NCBI GenBank assembly: GCA_019358855.1
Contig: JAHHII010000008.1
Coordinates: forward strand, 165,897 to 229,896
DNA length: 64,000 nucleotides
Source: Timaviella obliquedivisa GSE-PSE-MK23-08B
GTDB taxonomy: Bacteria; Cyanobacteriota; Cyanobacteriia; Elainellales; Elainellaceae
Direction of reading: 5' to 3'
The notes under the pieces are model-generated. The model was not told where the DNA came from. It was given only the letters and a program-made list of their open reading frames with translations, and searched no databases. Below are positions 36,964 to 44,197 of this stretch, piece after piece. A program made the translations under genes and the position numbers. The stretch's first letter is position 1, and every line of letters begins with the position of its first letter.

Positions 36964-37479
36964 TTAGTAAATTCCTGGAATCAGCTTTTTCACACGCTGG
37001 CAATACTCAGGATAATCGGGATACTTTTCGGTGAGCCAACTTTCTTCGCGGCTGGCTTTGGCATTAAAGAAAAAGAAGAGGGCGATCGCCCCCACCAAAT
37101 GCGTCACGCTAAGCTGATACAACGCCCAGCCCAAACTGCCCAAAATTAAGCCACTGTAAATAGGATGGCGCACCGTGTCATACACTCCCGTTTGGACGAG
37201 TTCGCCGTCTGCCCGTGGATAAGGTAATGGGGTAAGACTATGTCCCAAATCCCAGAAGCCTTTAAAGAAAAAGACCAAGGCGAAGCCAACGAGAATGGCG
37301 ACACTAGGCAACACCCCATATAGCCCCAACCAAATTGGCAGCTTAAAACCCGGCACTCGATAAATTGGCAACAGCGCAAACCCCACAATCAGCAAAGCCT
37401 GCACCGCTACCCAGTACTCGCCCCGCGCCCCTTGCCGCCAGCCCTCCCAGCTAAATCCCCAATCTGTCAAAAGTTTCAT
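36964..37479 (-). CDS. Isoprenylcysteine carboxyl methyltransferase/PEMT-like membrane protein
   Basis: 171 residues, about four to five membrane helices. The C-terminal motif [20 protein letters not shown] and the following [20 protein letters not shown] match the SAM-binding region of ICMT and related phospholipid methyltransferases (pattern RHPxYxG ... EExxLxxxFPxYxxY). In bacteria such proteins methylate small lipids or quinone-like substrates; the actual substrate is unknown. It lies between the aldo/keto reductase and fumC on the same strand with gaps of 21 and 8 bp. Confidence 0.8.
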   Translation of the reverse strand: MKLLTDWGFSWEGWRQGARGEYWVAVQALLIVGFALLPIYRVPGFKLPIWLGLYGVLPSVAILVGFALVFFFKGFWDLGHSLTPLPYPRADGELVQTGVYDTVRHPIYSGLILGSLGWALYQLSVTHLVGAIALFFFFNAKASREESWLTEKYPDYPEYCQRVKKLIPGIY

Positions 37480-37500
37480 ATCTACCCTCCCAACTTACTT

Positions 37501-38442
37501 TCAACTCCGAGTCACGGCATCAATGCGTCCCAACTCCTCAGCCGTCATCGACCAGCCCAACGCTCCCGCATTCTGCCGCACCTGCTCCGCATTCTTTGCG
37601 CCCGGAATTGGCATAACGTTTCCTTGGGCAATTAACCAATTAAGAGCAACCTGTGCCGGAGTTTTGCCGTGTGCCTCCCCAACTGCCTTCAACGTATCAA
37701 TCACTGGAGCCAGCTTCTCCAAACCCTTCCGGCTAAAACGCGGATCAAGCTGCCGTGCGCCAGTCGGCTGCTGATAGTTTTCAACGGTATACTTGCCCGT
37801 CACTAAGCCTTGTGCCAACGGGCTATACGCCAAAATCACTACACCCAAATCTCGGGCTGCCGCCATTACGCCGTTGTGCTCAATCTGCCGCGCCAACAGC
37901 GAATACTGCACCTGATTGACCGCTAGTGGAATGCCCCGCGCTGCCAAAAACTTGTGCGCCTGTTGCATCTGCTCCACCGAGTAGTTACTCACCCCGATCG
38001 CCCCAATTCTGCCTTGCTTTACCTCATCGGCAAGGGCATTCATCAACGTCTTTTGTCCCATAAAAAAGTCAAACGGCGAATGCACCTGATACAGCAGCAC
38101 ACTCGCCACCTGGAGACGCTTCAGACTAGCCGTTAACGTATCGGCAACTGCGTCTGCATTAAATCGCCAGGGCAACGGAAAGTATTTAGTAGCAATCTGT
38201 GCTGGCTGTCCGGTCTGCTGCATGAACTGACCTAACAGCCGTTCAGACTCGCCAAAGCCATAAATTTCAGCCGTATCGAAAAAATTAACGCCCAAATCCA
38301 CTGCTGTTCTGAAGGCATCCTGCAACTCTGTAGCGTCGTATTCTTTGCCGTAGCTCCAAAATAATTTGTCGCCCCAAGCCCAAGTGCCAATGCCAAGGGG
38401 AGCAACCGTAATTCCGTTTGTGCCGAGGGTGAGGGAAGTCAT
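37501..38442 (-). CDS. Aldo/keto reductase
   Basis: 313 residues, TIM-barrel NADPH-dependent oxidoreductase. Catalytic tetrad visible: D56 and Y61 (FDTAEIYG), K86 (ATKY), H121 (YQVHSP). Cofactor-binding region IGAIGVSNYSVEQM and the late IPGAKNAEQVRQNAGALGW are typical. The GIGTWAWGDKLFWSYG start resembles the plant PLR1-like group that reduces pyridoxal, which is common in cyanobacteria; substrate not certain. First gene of a possible three-gene transcript with the methyltransferase and fumC. Confidence 0.88.
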   Translation of the reverse strand: MTSLTLGTNGITVAPLGIGTWAWGDKLFWSYGKEYDATELQDAFRTAVDLGVNFFDTAEIYGFGESERLLGQFMQQTGQPAQIATKYFPLPWRFNADAVADTLTASLKRLQVASVLLYQVHSPFDFFMGQKTLMNALADEVKQGRIGAIGVSNYSVEQMQQAHKFLAARGIPLAVNQVQYSLLARQIEHNGVMAAARDLGVVILAYSPLAQGLVTGKYTVENYQQPTGARQLDPRFSRKGLEKLAPVIDTLKAVGEAHGKTPAQVALNWLIAQGNVMPIPGAKNAEQVRQNAGALGWSMTAEELGRIDAVTRS

Positions 38443-39025
38443 GACTTAATGAAACTTTATTTTTACCTATTTAGTGTAGCGATTTTGGGCGATCGTCTTG
38501 GGAGGATGATTTAGGAGGCAACAAGTTGAGGGGTGAAAGCGATCGGTAGTAGGCAAATACTCAGCCTTAAATACTCATTCCATATTAATTAAGGTAATCA
38601 AAATCTAGGAAATTTTTGGAGCATTCTCTGTTGGTTCTGTTACTTCCAGCAGACTTAGCCAAAGACTAGAAACGAAATAGGGTTTTCACAAACAAATATA
38701 TCTGTACTTAATTCTGTAGTGGTTTGAAGATATGCAGAGATGTTCTTGCGATTTATCTAAATCAGCATAATATGTGGAAAGATTCTTGTGATCCACTCAA
38801 TTTAGGATGGATAGGCAGAAAATTTCTTGCGATCCACCTATTTAGGATGGATAGGCGGAAAGTTTCTCTCTAATAACAAGTTAGACCGCTGAGGTATCTG
38901 TCAGGGCGCAGTCAAAATTTGGCGGTGGGGTGCAATAGATGTACATTTGCAAATGACTTTGCAAAGCAGGTCTAGTTCTTGCTGGCTTCAATAATTGAGT
39001 GAATTAAAAATTGAGTGAATTAAAT
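38443..39025. other. Intergenic region with degenerate repeats
   Basis: About 580 bp of AT-rich DNA. The only structure seen is the 43-bp repeat described separately. The promoter for the secreted repeat protein presumably lies near its end; ATTGAGTGAATTAAA occurs twice just before the ATG. Confidence 0.5.
38738..38880. repeat. Imperfect ~43-bp tandem repeat, three units
   Basis: Units begin at TTCTTGCGATTTATCT, TTCTTGTGATCCACTC and TTCTTGCGATCCACCT about 43 bp apart; the last two share ATTTAGGATGGATAGGC. Related text (GAAGATATGCAGAGA and GGAAA.TTTCTCTCTA) recurs at 42510-42580, so this belongs to a dispersed repeat family. Confidence 0.7.
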
Positions 39026-39883
39026 ATGAGAAAGATAGTTTCAGGATTCTCTGTGTTCGTTGGCAGTTGTGTACTTTTAGGAGTTTGTGCAGAAGAGTCA
39101 CAAGCTCTACCCAGTTTTAGATGGTCACAAGCAGGTGCTATTTCCGGTATGACCTGCGTCCGCATTCATGAAGATGCTGATCCCCATGCTTGGAGTGATA
39201 ATTTCTTATGTTCCAATGAGAATTTAGGACTACGCTGGTCACAAGCAGGTGCAATTAGTGAAATGAGTTGTACACGAGTCCATGAGGATGCTGATCCTGC
39301 TCCTTGGGGTGACAACTTTTTGTGTGCGCCTTCAAACGCTTCATTTACCCTAAGCTGGACGCAAGCAGGAACCCCACGCGAAGGATGTACTCGAATTCAT
39401 GAAGATGCCGATCCTCATGCTTGGAGTGATAATTTTCTATGTGTTGGAGTGAAGTTTCCACTTACGGGCAATCGTGATGATGCCGTTGCAAATGGTCGGA
39501 TGGGCACATCCTTTACCCTCACTAACGGTGGAAGTCTTACAGCCGTTACAAATACGCGCACTGGGGTTAGGTTAGCTGGTTTCACTGGAGCAGTAGGCAT
39601 TGTGCTTCTTGACAGCAACAGACAGCCAATTTGGGCTTCCGACACGCAATCTTATGGCGTTGATGGTTGTACTATTGGTAGATGTAACAGGAACGAAAAC
39701 TGGAGCGCATCTGTACCTGCTGACATTATGCAACGGGTTAGAGGATACACTATCATCCACCGTCACAACCCAACCTGGTTGAGTAGGGTAGGCGCAAGAG
39801 GAGATCAGTTTCTACAATGGTTGGGTTCTGAGGAGGGACAAGCCACTGTTGGAGCTATTGTAGCGATCGCAGTCATGTTATGA
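39026..39883 (+). CDS. Secreted protein with three W-Q-A-G...DNFLC repeats
   Basis: 285 residues from ATG 39026. Signal peptide (FSVFVGSCVLLGVCAEESQA). Residues about 33-145 are three repeats of about 38 residues: RWSQAGAISGMTCVRIHEDA, the second with GMSC replaced by EMSC, the third with REGC, each ending DADPhxWxDNFLC. Each repeat has two cysteines, so a disulfide per unit is likely. The C-terminal part (TGNRDDAVANGRMG...) is a further globular domain ending in a hydrophobic segment (VGAIVAIAVML). I do not recognise a named family; the repeat resembles small cysteine-pair modules in secreted proteins. Role unknown, possibly in cell-surface binding. Confidence 0.75.
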   Translation: MRKIVSGFSVFVGSCVLLGVCAEESQALPSFRWSQAGAISGMTCVRIHEDADPHAWSDNFLCSNENLGLRWSQAGAISEMSCTRVHEDADPAPWGDNFLCAPSNASFTLSWTQAGTPREGCTRIHEDADPHAWSDNFLCVGVKFPLTGNRDDAVANGRMGTSFTLTNGGSLTAVTNTRTGVRLAGFTGAVGIVLLDSNRQPIWASDTQSYGVDGCTIGRCNRNENWSASVPADIMQRVRGYTIIHRHNPTWLSRVGARGDQFLQWLGSEEGQATVGAIVAIAVML

Positions 39884-39901
39884 CCGCAACCTGAAAACTC
39901 T

Positions 39902-39945
39902 GTACAGCGGCTGTCCTACGGGGAGCTTCTAGCAGTCCGCTGTAC
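39902..39945. terminator. 44-bp palindromic element between convergent genes
   Basis: Perfect 9-bp arms GTACAGCGG and CCGCTGTAC around a 26-nt loop. No U-tract. Could act as a bidirectional terminator for the flanking convergent genes or be a dispersed palindrome. Confidence 0.5.
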
Positions 39946-39955
39946 CGAAAATGCG

Positions 39956-40438
39956 CTATTGTGCTAGGATTTGAGCCAATAATCTCGGTGCAATCCGAAA
40001 TCCAGCTTTATTTATCAAGTCGTCAATAACAGGCTGTAATGATTCGAGTTCACCTACCTGTTTAGCTCGAAGTAAAATCCCCAAAATTCCTGTTACGCTC
40101 AACCCTAAAGATTTGGCAACTTTCCTACCTTCACGTTCATCTAGAAGCGTCCAATCTGCATTGAGTTCAATGGCAAGGGCAATTGCCTCAGCTTCCCCTC
40201 GATCCAGTGTTTGCTTCAGCAGTTGGGCAAGAGGTTCATTGTTCACCTCTTGAATTTGAATCAATCCAGATGAAATTGCTTCACGAATTACTTGAGAGCC
40301 GGGTCGTTCTTCATCAGATCTCAATTCCTCCAGTACCGAACTTGGAATTAAAATTTCGCCAAACTGCCGACGTAGGAGTTCAAGCTGATCCACAATCGCC
40401 AAGTTGAGAATTGGTGACGTATTACTCACTACGGGCAT
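39956..40438 (-). CDS. PIN-domain toxin (DUF3368 family)
   Basis: 160 residues. N-terminal MPVVSNTSPILNLAIVDQLE has the S-N-T-S-P form in which the first acidic residue of PIN is replaced, as is usual in DUF3368. The middle LDRGEAEAIALAIELNADWT and LDEREGRKVAKSLGLSVTG supply the remaining acidic residues (GEAEAIALA; DEREGR), and GILGILLRAKQ closes the domain. It overlaps the UPF0175 gene upstream by 17 bp, the typical antitoxin-toxin arrangement. Likely an RNase toxin; intact. This is one of the few apparently undamaged modules in the window. Confidence 0.85.
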   Translation of the reverse strand: MPVVSNTSPILNLAIVDQLELLRRQFGEILIPSSVLEELRSDEERPGSQVIREAISSGLIQIQEVNNEPLAQLLKQTLDRGEAEAIALAIELNADWTLLDEREGRKVAKSLGLSVTGILGILLRAKQVGELESLQPVIDDLINKAGFRIAPRLLAQILAQ

Positions 40439-40676
40439 AGCTTAAATCGTCATCTAATTCTGCAAAACCATAATGCCGCCTCACTCCACGACTAGAGAGC
40501 AACTGCCCAAATTCGTATTTGTCCATCTCAGCGAGTTCTCGCGCTTTACCAAAGGAGAGGATGTCTTGTGCATAAAGAGCAATGGCTAATTCCCGACGCA
40601 ATTCCTGCTCAATCCGCTGCTCAGGTAGGCGAAGAGCTTGAACAATAGAGTCAGAGATCGAGATTTGAAGTTCCAT
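40422..40676 (-). CDS. UPF0175-family antitoxin
   Basis: 84 residues. The pattern QRIEQELRRELAIALYAQDI, then SFGKARELAEMDKYEFGQLL matches UPF0175, small HTH-containing proteins that precede DUF3368 PIN toxins in cyanobacteria and archaea. The HTH probably binds the module's own promoter. Overlaps its partner by 17 bp. Confidence 0.85.
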   Translation of the reverse strand: MELQISISDSIVQALRLPEQRIEQELRRELAIALYAQDILSFGKARELAEMDKYEFGQLLSSRGVRRHYGFAELDDDLSYARSE

Positions 40677-41143
40677 CTTAAGCTAAGGTCTGTAACGGTT
40701 TGGCTATTTTATTATGATACACTCAATCATCTAACGCGGTTTAACAATTCAAAGGTAGCGGACGGTCAAAAGCCGCTGATGTTGAGTTAGAGATTGCTTG
40801 CCGCCGCTGATTTGAGTCGTTAGCCTGCTTCGTTCCTGGTGGCAGCGGTACAGCCTAGGTTCCTGTTGGCATTCAAGTCTAAAGCATCCAGAAATCTCTT
40901 GTAGGGTAGGGTTTTGCAGCGATCGCCCAATCACAATCTTACAGAAGCTCAACCTAACTCCTACAAAGCCACAAACAACGATCGCCTTAAGCATCGGATA
41001 AAATTCAGAATCTGTACGAAATTTTGACTGGCTTACTTCAACAGGCGATCGCTCCTCTACAAAGCAATGCGATCGCTACCCGCTAAACTGAAGGAATAAT
41101 TATCACGTTAAGCAAACTAAAGACTTTTGCAGAGGTGATAATT
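40677..41143. other. Intergenic region between two divergent PIN modules
   Basis: About 470 bp, probably carrying the promoters of both modules. A TATGATACAC near 40716 could be a -10. An 81-codon minus-strand frame (40749-40994) has no RBS or recognisable domain and is not called. Confidence 0.45.
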
Positions 41144-41404
41144 GTGACGATTCGAGAAACAGCGATCGCAAAGGTACAGCAAGTTCCAGAATCTCTGTTG
41201 CAAGAAATTAGCGACTTTATCGATTTTATTACCCATAACCATCAGGTTAAAGTAGCCAGTCACCCGCTTGAAAGCGATCGTGCTGAAGCTTGGACACAGT
41301 AGTTTGAGGCTGCTGATGGTTTGGAAATTGCTCCAACAATGCCAACCAGCGAATATCAGCAACACTTACTGAGTAAATATCAGCAACACGGACTCAAGTT
41401 GTGA
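41144..41404 (+). pseudogene. DUF2281-like antitoxin with an amber codon
   Basis: GTG 41144 with AGAGGTGA upstream opens VTIRETAIAKVQQVPESLLQ, typical of cyanobacterial PIN-associated antitoxins. After codon 52 (EAWTQ) a TAG at 41300-41302 stands where the family has Trp (TGG), followed in the same frame by FEAADGLEIAPTMPTSEYQQ to TGA 41404. The stop overlaps the toxin GTG, so coupling is preserved. A single transition explains the loss. The C-terminal part that would wrap the toxin is missing from the 52-residue product unless the amber is read through. The adjacent toxin appears intact, so it may be weak, unexpressed or controlled otherwise. Confidence 0.8.
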
Positions 41405-41814
41405 TTCTCTGCGATGCTGGAGTTTTACTTTGCCTAGTCGATCGCACTCAACCTCAGCACAGCGTTTATCGAATGACCGTTACAGGTTTGGCAAAACCTC
41501 TGGTTACAACTTGGTCATGTCTAACAGAAGCCATGTATCTCTCACTCCATCGTGGGGAGTGGGTGATGCAAAAACAATCAGGTCAGCTACTCCTAGACAA
41601 ATTGCTGCTCATTTGCGAAATGCAAGAAGATGACTATGCCCGTTTACTGGAACTGATGGAGAAATATTGCGATCGCCCAATGGATTTAGCAGATGCAACT
41701 TTGGTTCTAGCGGCTGAAAAGACTGGCTACCGACAAATTCTTACGCTTGACTCAGACTTCTTTTTCTATCGCATTGGCGATCGGGATACTTTTGAGGTAA
41801 TTCAAAATCAGTAA
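41401..41814 (+). CDS. PIN-domain toxin
   Basis: 137 residues from GTG 41401, overlapping the antitoxin stop. MILCDAGVLLCLVDRTQ gives the first acidic residue (D5); EAMYLSLHR the conserved E; RPMDLADATLVLAAEKTG and ILTLDSDFFFYR the remaining acidic residues. This is a complete VapC-like PIN protein of the group found next to DUF2281-like antitoxins in cyanobacteria. Its cognate antitoxin has a premature stop. Likely substrate is RNA, unproven. Confidence 0.85.
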   Translation: MILCDAGVLLCLVDRTQPQHSVYRMTVTGLAKPLVTTWSCLTEAMYLSLHRGEWVMQKQSGQLLLDKLLLICEMQEDDYARLLELMEKYCDRPMDLADATLVLAAEKTGYRQILTLDSDFFFYRIGDRDTFEVIQNQ

Positions 41815-41827
41815 GTTTATAAAATGC

Positions 41828-41857
41828 TTGTGTCAAAACCACCTTTGCGCTTATGCT
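41828..41857 (+). promoter_or_regulatory. Candidate promoter, small-protein cassette copy 2
   Basis: TTGTGT (41828-41833), 18-bp spacer, TATGCT (41852-41857), conserved in hexamers and spacing with copy 1. Confidence 0.55.
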
Positions 41858-42075
41858 AATCAACACTGGTTTTTGATACCAGTAGACAGGCTTAAGGTGA
41901 GGACGCTGGCTAGAAGTGCTGACACACGACTAACCAGCTAACCTGACTTTCTGAGTAAGCAGAAAGCTAGGCTGTGACGATTTTATCGTTTCACCTCGCT
42001 AATGTTACACAAGTGGTTAGGAATACCACGCCTTAAGCTTTTCTTCTCAACCCAACATTAGCGAGGGAAATAGTG
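41858..42075 (+). ncRNA. Structured 5' leader of small-protein cassette, copy 2
   Basis: About 218 nt. Hairpins: 41865-41883 ACTGGT/ACCAGT; 41905-41938 GCTGG(C)TAG/CTA(A)CCAGC; 41947-41966 CTTTCTG/CAGAAAG; 41976-41990 GACGAT/ATCGTT; long helix CTCGCTAATGTT (41995-42006) with AACATTAGCGAG (42054-42065) enclosing GTGGT/ACCAC (42013-42029). GCTTAAGG near 41890 can pair with CCTTAAGC near 42031. Most differences from copy 1 are in loops: one extra T, AGTAAG for AGGTAG, TTT for CTT, one extra A. The RBS GAGGG (42063-42067) overlaps the 3' arm of the long helix. Candidate cis-acting RNA; not assigned to a known class. Confidence 0.6.
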
Positions 42076-42300
42076 ATGACTACAGAGTTCAACGAACTGC
42101 TGCCAGTGACCCATGGCGATAAAGCGCAGGTGTGGATAGTCGGAACGCGGGATCAGGTGACGCACTTGATGAATGAGTTTTACGTGAAGAAGATCGCTAA
42201 CGACCCTTGCGGTATCTGCGAAGCAGCGCGCCTTCATTTCACACCGATTATTCCAGCACCGTTTGCCAATGGTAAGTACATGAGTGTCTTGGTGCAATAA
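42076..42300 (+). CDS. Unrecognised 74-residue protein, cassette copy 2
   Basis: Paralogue of the 66-residue protein at 25600-25800. It begins MTTEFNELLPVTHGDKAQVW and ends FTPIIPAPFANGKYMSVLVQ, with substitutions that are mostly conservative. Between KKIAND and RLHF there are eight additional residues (PCGICEAA) encoded by a 24-bp repeat (42205-42228). The insertion introduces two cysteines. ATG 42076 is 8 nt after GAGGG; a GTG directly upstream is in frame. Whether the insert disturbs folding is unknown. Function unknown. Confidence 0.75.
   Translation: MTTEFNELLPVTHGDKAQVWIVGTRDQVTHLMNEFYVKKIANDPCGICEAARLHFTPIIPAPFANGKYMSVLVQ
42205..42228 (+). repeat. 24-bp dispersed repeat inserted in frame
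   Basis: Starts CCTTGCGGTATCTGC and ends GAAGCAGCG. Exactly 24 bp longer than the uninterrupted paralogue at 25600-25800. Four further full copies and one degenerate copy occur at 48453-51008. The size resembles the small dispersed repeats reported in Nostoc genomes. Confidence 0.9.
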
Positions 42301-42311
42301 CTAGAATATCC

Positions 42312-42340
42312 AGGGCTACGTATCTCTATGCCGTAGCCCT
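42312..42340 (+). terminator. Hairpin ending small-protein cassette copy 2
   Basis: AGGGCTACG/CGTAGCCCT, 9-bp stem with 11-nt loop. The outer A-T pair corresponds to G-C in copy 1. No U-tract. Confidence 0.6.
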
Positions 42341-42732
42341 GAGAATGCGATCGTGATCTAAGGCAATGCGAGGTTGCAAGCTACCAATACTGAGTTTAAG
42401 TTTATCTTCTGAAGATTTGAGCCGCTGCTCTTTAGAATGTATCGATTTTCGCTCGATCGCCTGAGAGGATGCCTTAAAGAAGTAAGATTTCAGTTGTTAA
42501 GAGCATTTGAAGATATGCAGAGACTTTTTGCTGCTCAACCTAATCGGATGATCGACGGAAACTTTCTCTCTACAAAGAAGTTAAACGCTGTCATTGTTCT
42601 AATAAGCAAGCTATCAAAATAGATGAATTGCTAGTTTGTCTATGAGCCTATTTCTATCGACCATCAAAAACTTCAAATTCTCCCCTGTCCCGTGTCAAAT
42701 TTGCACTCAACGTCACTGTGGAGGAATTTTCA
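42341..42732. other. Intergenic region upstream of glbN with a degenerate dispersed repeat
   Basis: About 390 bp. Text near 42508-42582 (GAAGATATGCAGAGA; GACGGAAACTTTCTCTCTA) matches part of the 38.7-38.9 kb repeat. A 61-codon frame at 42437-42622 spans it and is not supported. The glbN RBS GGAGG is at 42720-42724. Confidence 0.5.
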
Positions 42733-43107
42733 ATGAGTACACTCTATGACAAGCTTGGCGGCGCAGCATCTGTTGATTTAGCTGTTGAAAAGTTTTATGA
42801 AAAGGTTTTGGCGGATGAGCGGGTTCAGCACTTTTTTGCGCATACAGATATGCAGCGACAGAAGCAGCATCAAAAAGGATTTATGACCTATGCGTTCGGC
42901 GGTACCCAGCATTGGCAGGGTCGGACTATAAGAGACGCGCATAAAGAATTAGTGGCTGAGATGGGCTTAACCGATCGCCATTTTGACGCGATCGCCGAGA
43001 ATTTGGTCGCGGCACTGGCTGAGATAGAAGTTCCTCAAGCCTTAATTGATGAGGTCGTGCAAATTATAGGCTCGACTACGTATCGGAACGATGTTTTAAA
43101 TCGCTAA
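42733..43107 (+). CDS. glbN: Group 1 truncated hemoglobin
   Basis: 124 residues from ATG 42733, RBS GGAGG 8 nt upstream. MSTLYDKLGGAASVDLAVEK is the typical GlbN start. Short 2/2 globin fold: DMQRQKQHQKGFMTYAFGG (distal region with Q/H residues), then DAHKELVAEMGLTDRHFDAI with the proximal histidine in DAHKEL. In cyanobacteria GlbN binds heme and protects against reactive nitrogen and oxygen species. Located about 120 bp before the biliverdin reductase gene; both concern heme or its products but co-regulation is not shown. Confidence 0.9.
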   Translation: MSTLYDKLGGAASVDLAVEKFYEKVLADERVQHFFAHTDMQRQKQHQKGFMTYAFGGTQHWQGRTIRDAHKELVAEMGLTDRHFDAIAENLVAALAEIEVPQALIDEVVQIIGSTTYRNDVLNR

Positions 43108-43228
43108 GCCCAGGTGTCAGCACTGGAACTGCAACGGGATTGCAGCCTATCGATAGTTGCGCGTTAATAGTTACGCGATCGCCTGCGATAATAACGCGGT
43201 AAGCTCCAGTTTTTGACGAGGTTCGCTA

Positions 43229-44197
43229 ATGCTTCCCCTCCAAGTGGGTTTGGTCGGTTCGGGTTATGTGGCAAAGCTGAGGGCAGATTGTGTGCAAGCT
43301 GACGATCGCGCTCAAATTGCCTATGTGAGCGGGCACCATCCTGAAAAAGTTGAAGCCTTTAGCCAAACCTACGGCGCTCGAAGCGTGGCGGCTTGGCAAG
43401 ATTTGGTGGAAAAACCAGAGCTAGATTTGGTGATCATTACTGCTGTTAATCGTGATCATGGGGCGATCGCCCATGCTGCCCTTCAAGCCGGAAAGCATGT
43501 GGTTGTTGAGTATCCGCTTTCCGTGGAAGTTGCAGAAGCTGAGGCGCTGCTTCAATTGGCAAAGGCTCAAGGCAAAATGCTCCACGTCGAACATATTGAA
43601 CTGTTGAGCGGCATTCATCGGGCAGTCAAGGCGACTTTACCCGCGATCGCCACTCCACTCTACGTTCGCTACAACAGCCTTGCCCCCCAAAGTCCTGCCC
43701 CTTTGAAGTGGACTTATCAGCCCGATTTGTTTGGATTTCCCTTCATTGGCGCACTGTCTCGCATTAGTCGCTTGACAAACCTGTTTGGGCAGGTCGCAAC
43801 GGTTAGCGGACAATCCCGGTTTTGGGATGGAGCAGAGGGCTTTTATCGCACCTGCATTTGCACGGCGCAACTTAGGTTTGCCAGCGGCTTAATTGCCGAC
43901 CTGGTGTACGGTAAAGGCGAAACCATTTGGAAAGCCGATCGCACCCTAGAGATCCGAGGGGATGCGGGGGCGATCGTCATTGAGGGCGAGCAGGGCACGT
44001 TGATCCAAGCCGACCAAGCTACGCCTATCGACATGGGCAGCCGTCGCGGGCTATTCGTTCAAGATACGACGATGGTGCTAGATCATCTGACGACGGACGC
44101 ACCGCTGTATGTGACTCCAGAGGAGAGTTTGTACGCGCTCAGAGTGGCAGATGCAGTGCGCCGCGCTTCGGAAACGGGAGAGGCGATCGCGGTTTAG
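43229..44197 (+). CDS. bvdR: Biliverdin reductase (Gfo/Idh/MocA fold)
   Basis: 322 residues. N-terminal Rossmann GLVGSGYVAKLRAD, then HGAIAHAALQAGKHVVVEYP, and the characteristic HVEHIELLSGIHRAVKA, then FPFIGALSRISRLTNLFG, GSRRGLFVQDT and PLYVTPEESLYALRVAD, all closely matching Synechocystis BvdR. The enzyme reduces biliverdin IX-alpha to bilirubin with NAD(P)H, influencing phycobilin supply. The stop overlaps that of the convergent coiled-coil gene by 4 bp. Recognition is strong. Confidence 0.9.
   Translation: MLPLQVGLVGSGYVAKLRADCVQADDRAQIAYVSGHHPEKVEAFSQTYGARSVAAWQDLVEKPELDLVIITAVNRDHGAIAHAALQAGKHVVVEYPLSVEVAEAEALLQLAKAQGKMLHVEHIELLSGIHRAVKATLPAIATPLYVRYNSLAPQSPAPLKWTYQPDLFGFPFIGALSRISRLTNLFGQVATVSGQSRFWDGAEGFYRTCICTAQLRFASGLIADLVYGKGETIWKADRTLEIRGDAGAIVIEGEQGTLIQADQATPIDMGSRRGLFVQDTTMVLDHLTTDAPLYVTPEESLYALRVADAVRRASETGEAIAV

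Noticed and set aside
40749..40994. 81-codon minus-strand ORF
   Set aside because: No RBS, no recognisable domain, lies in a probable promoter region.
41858..42075. Known riboswitch (cobalamin, glutamine, fluoride, preQ1, T-box) in the cassette leader
   Set aside because: Their hallmark motifs were looked for by eye and not found; the RNA is left unclassified.
42437..42622. 61-codon ORF before glbN
   Set aside because: It spans a dispersed repeat, lacks an RBS and matches no family.
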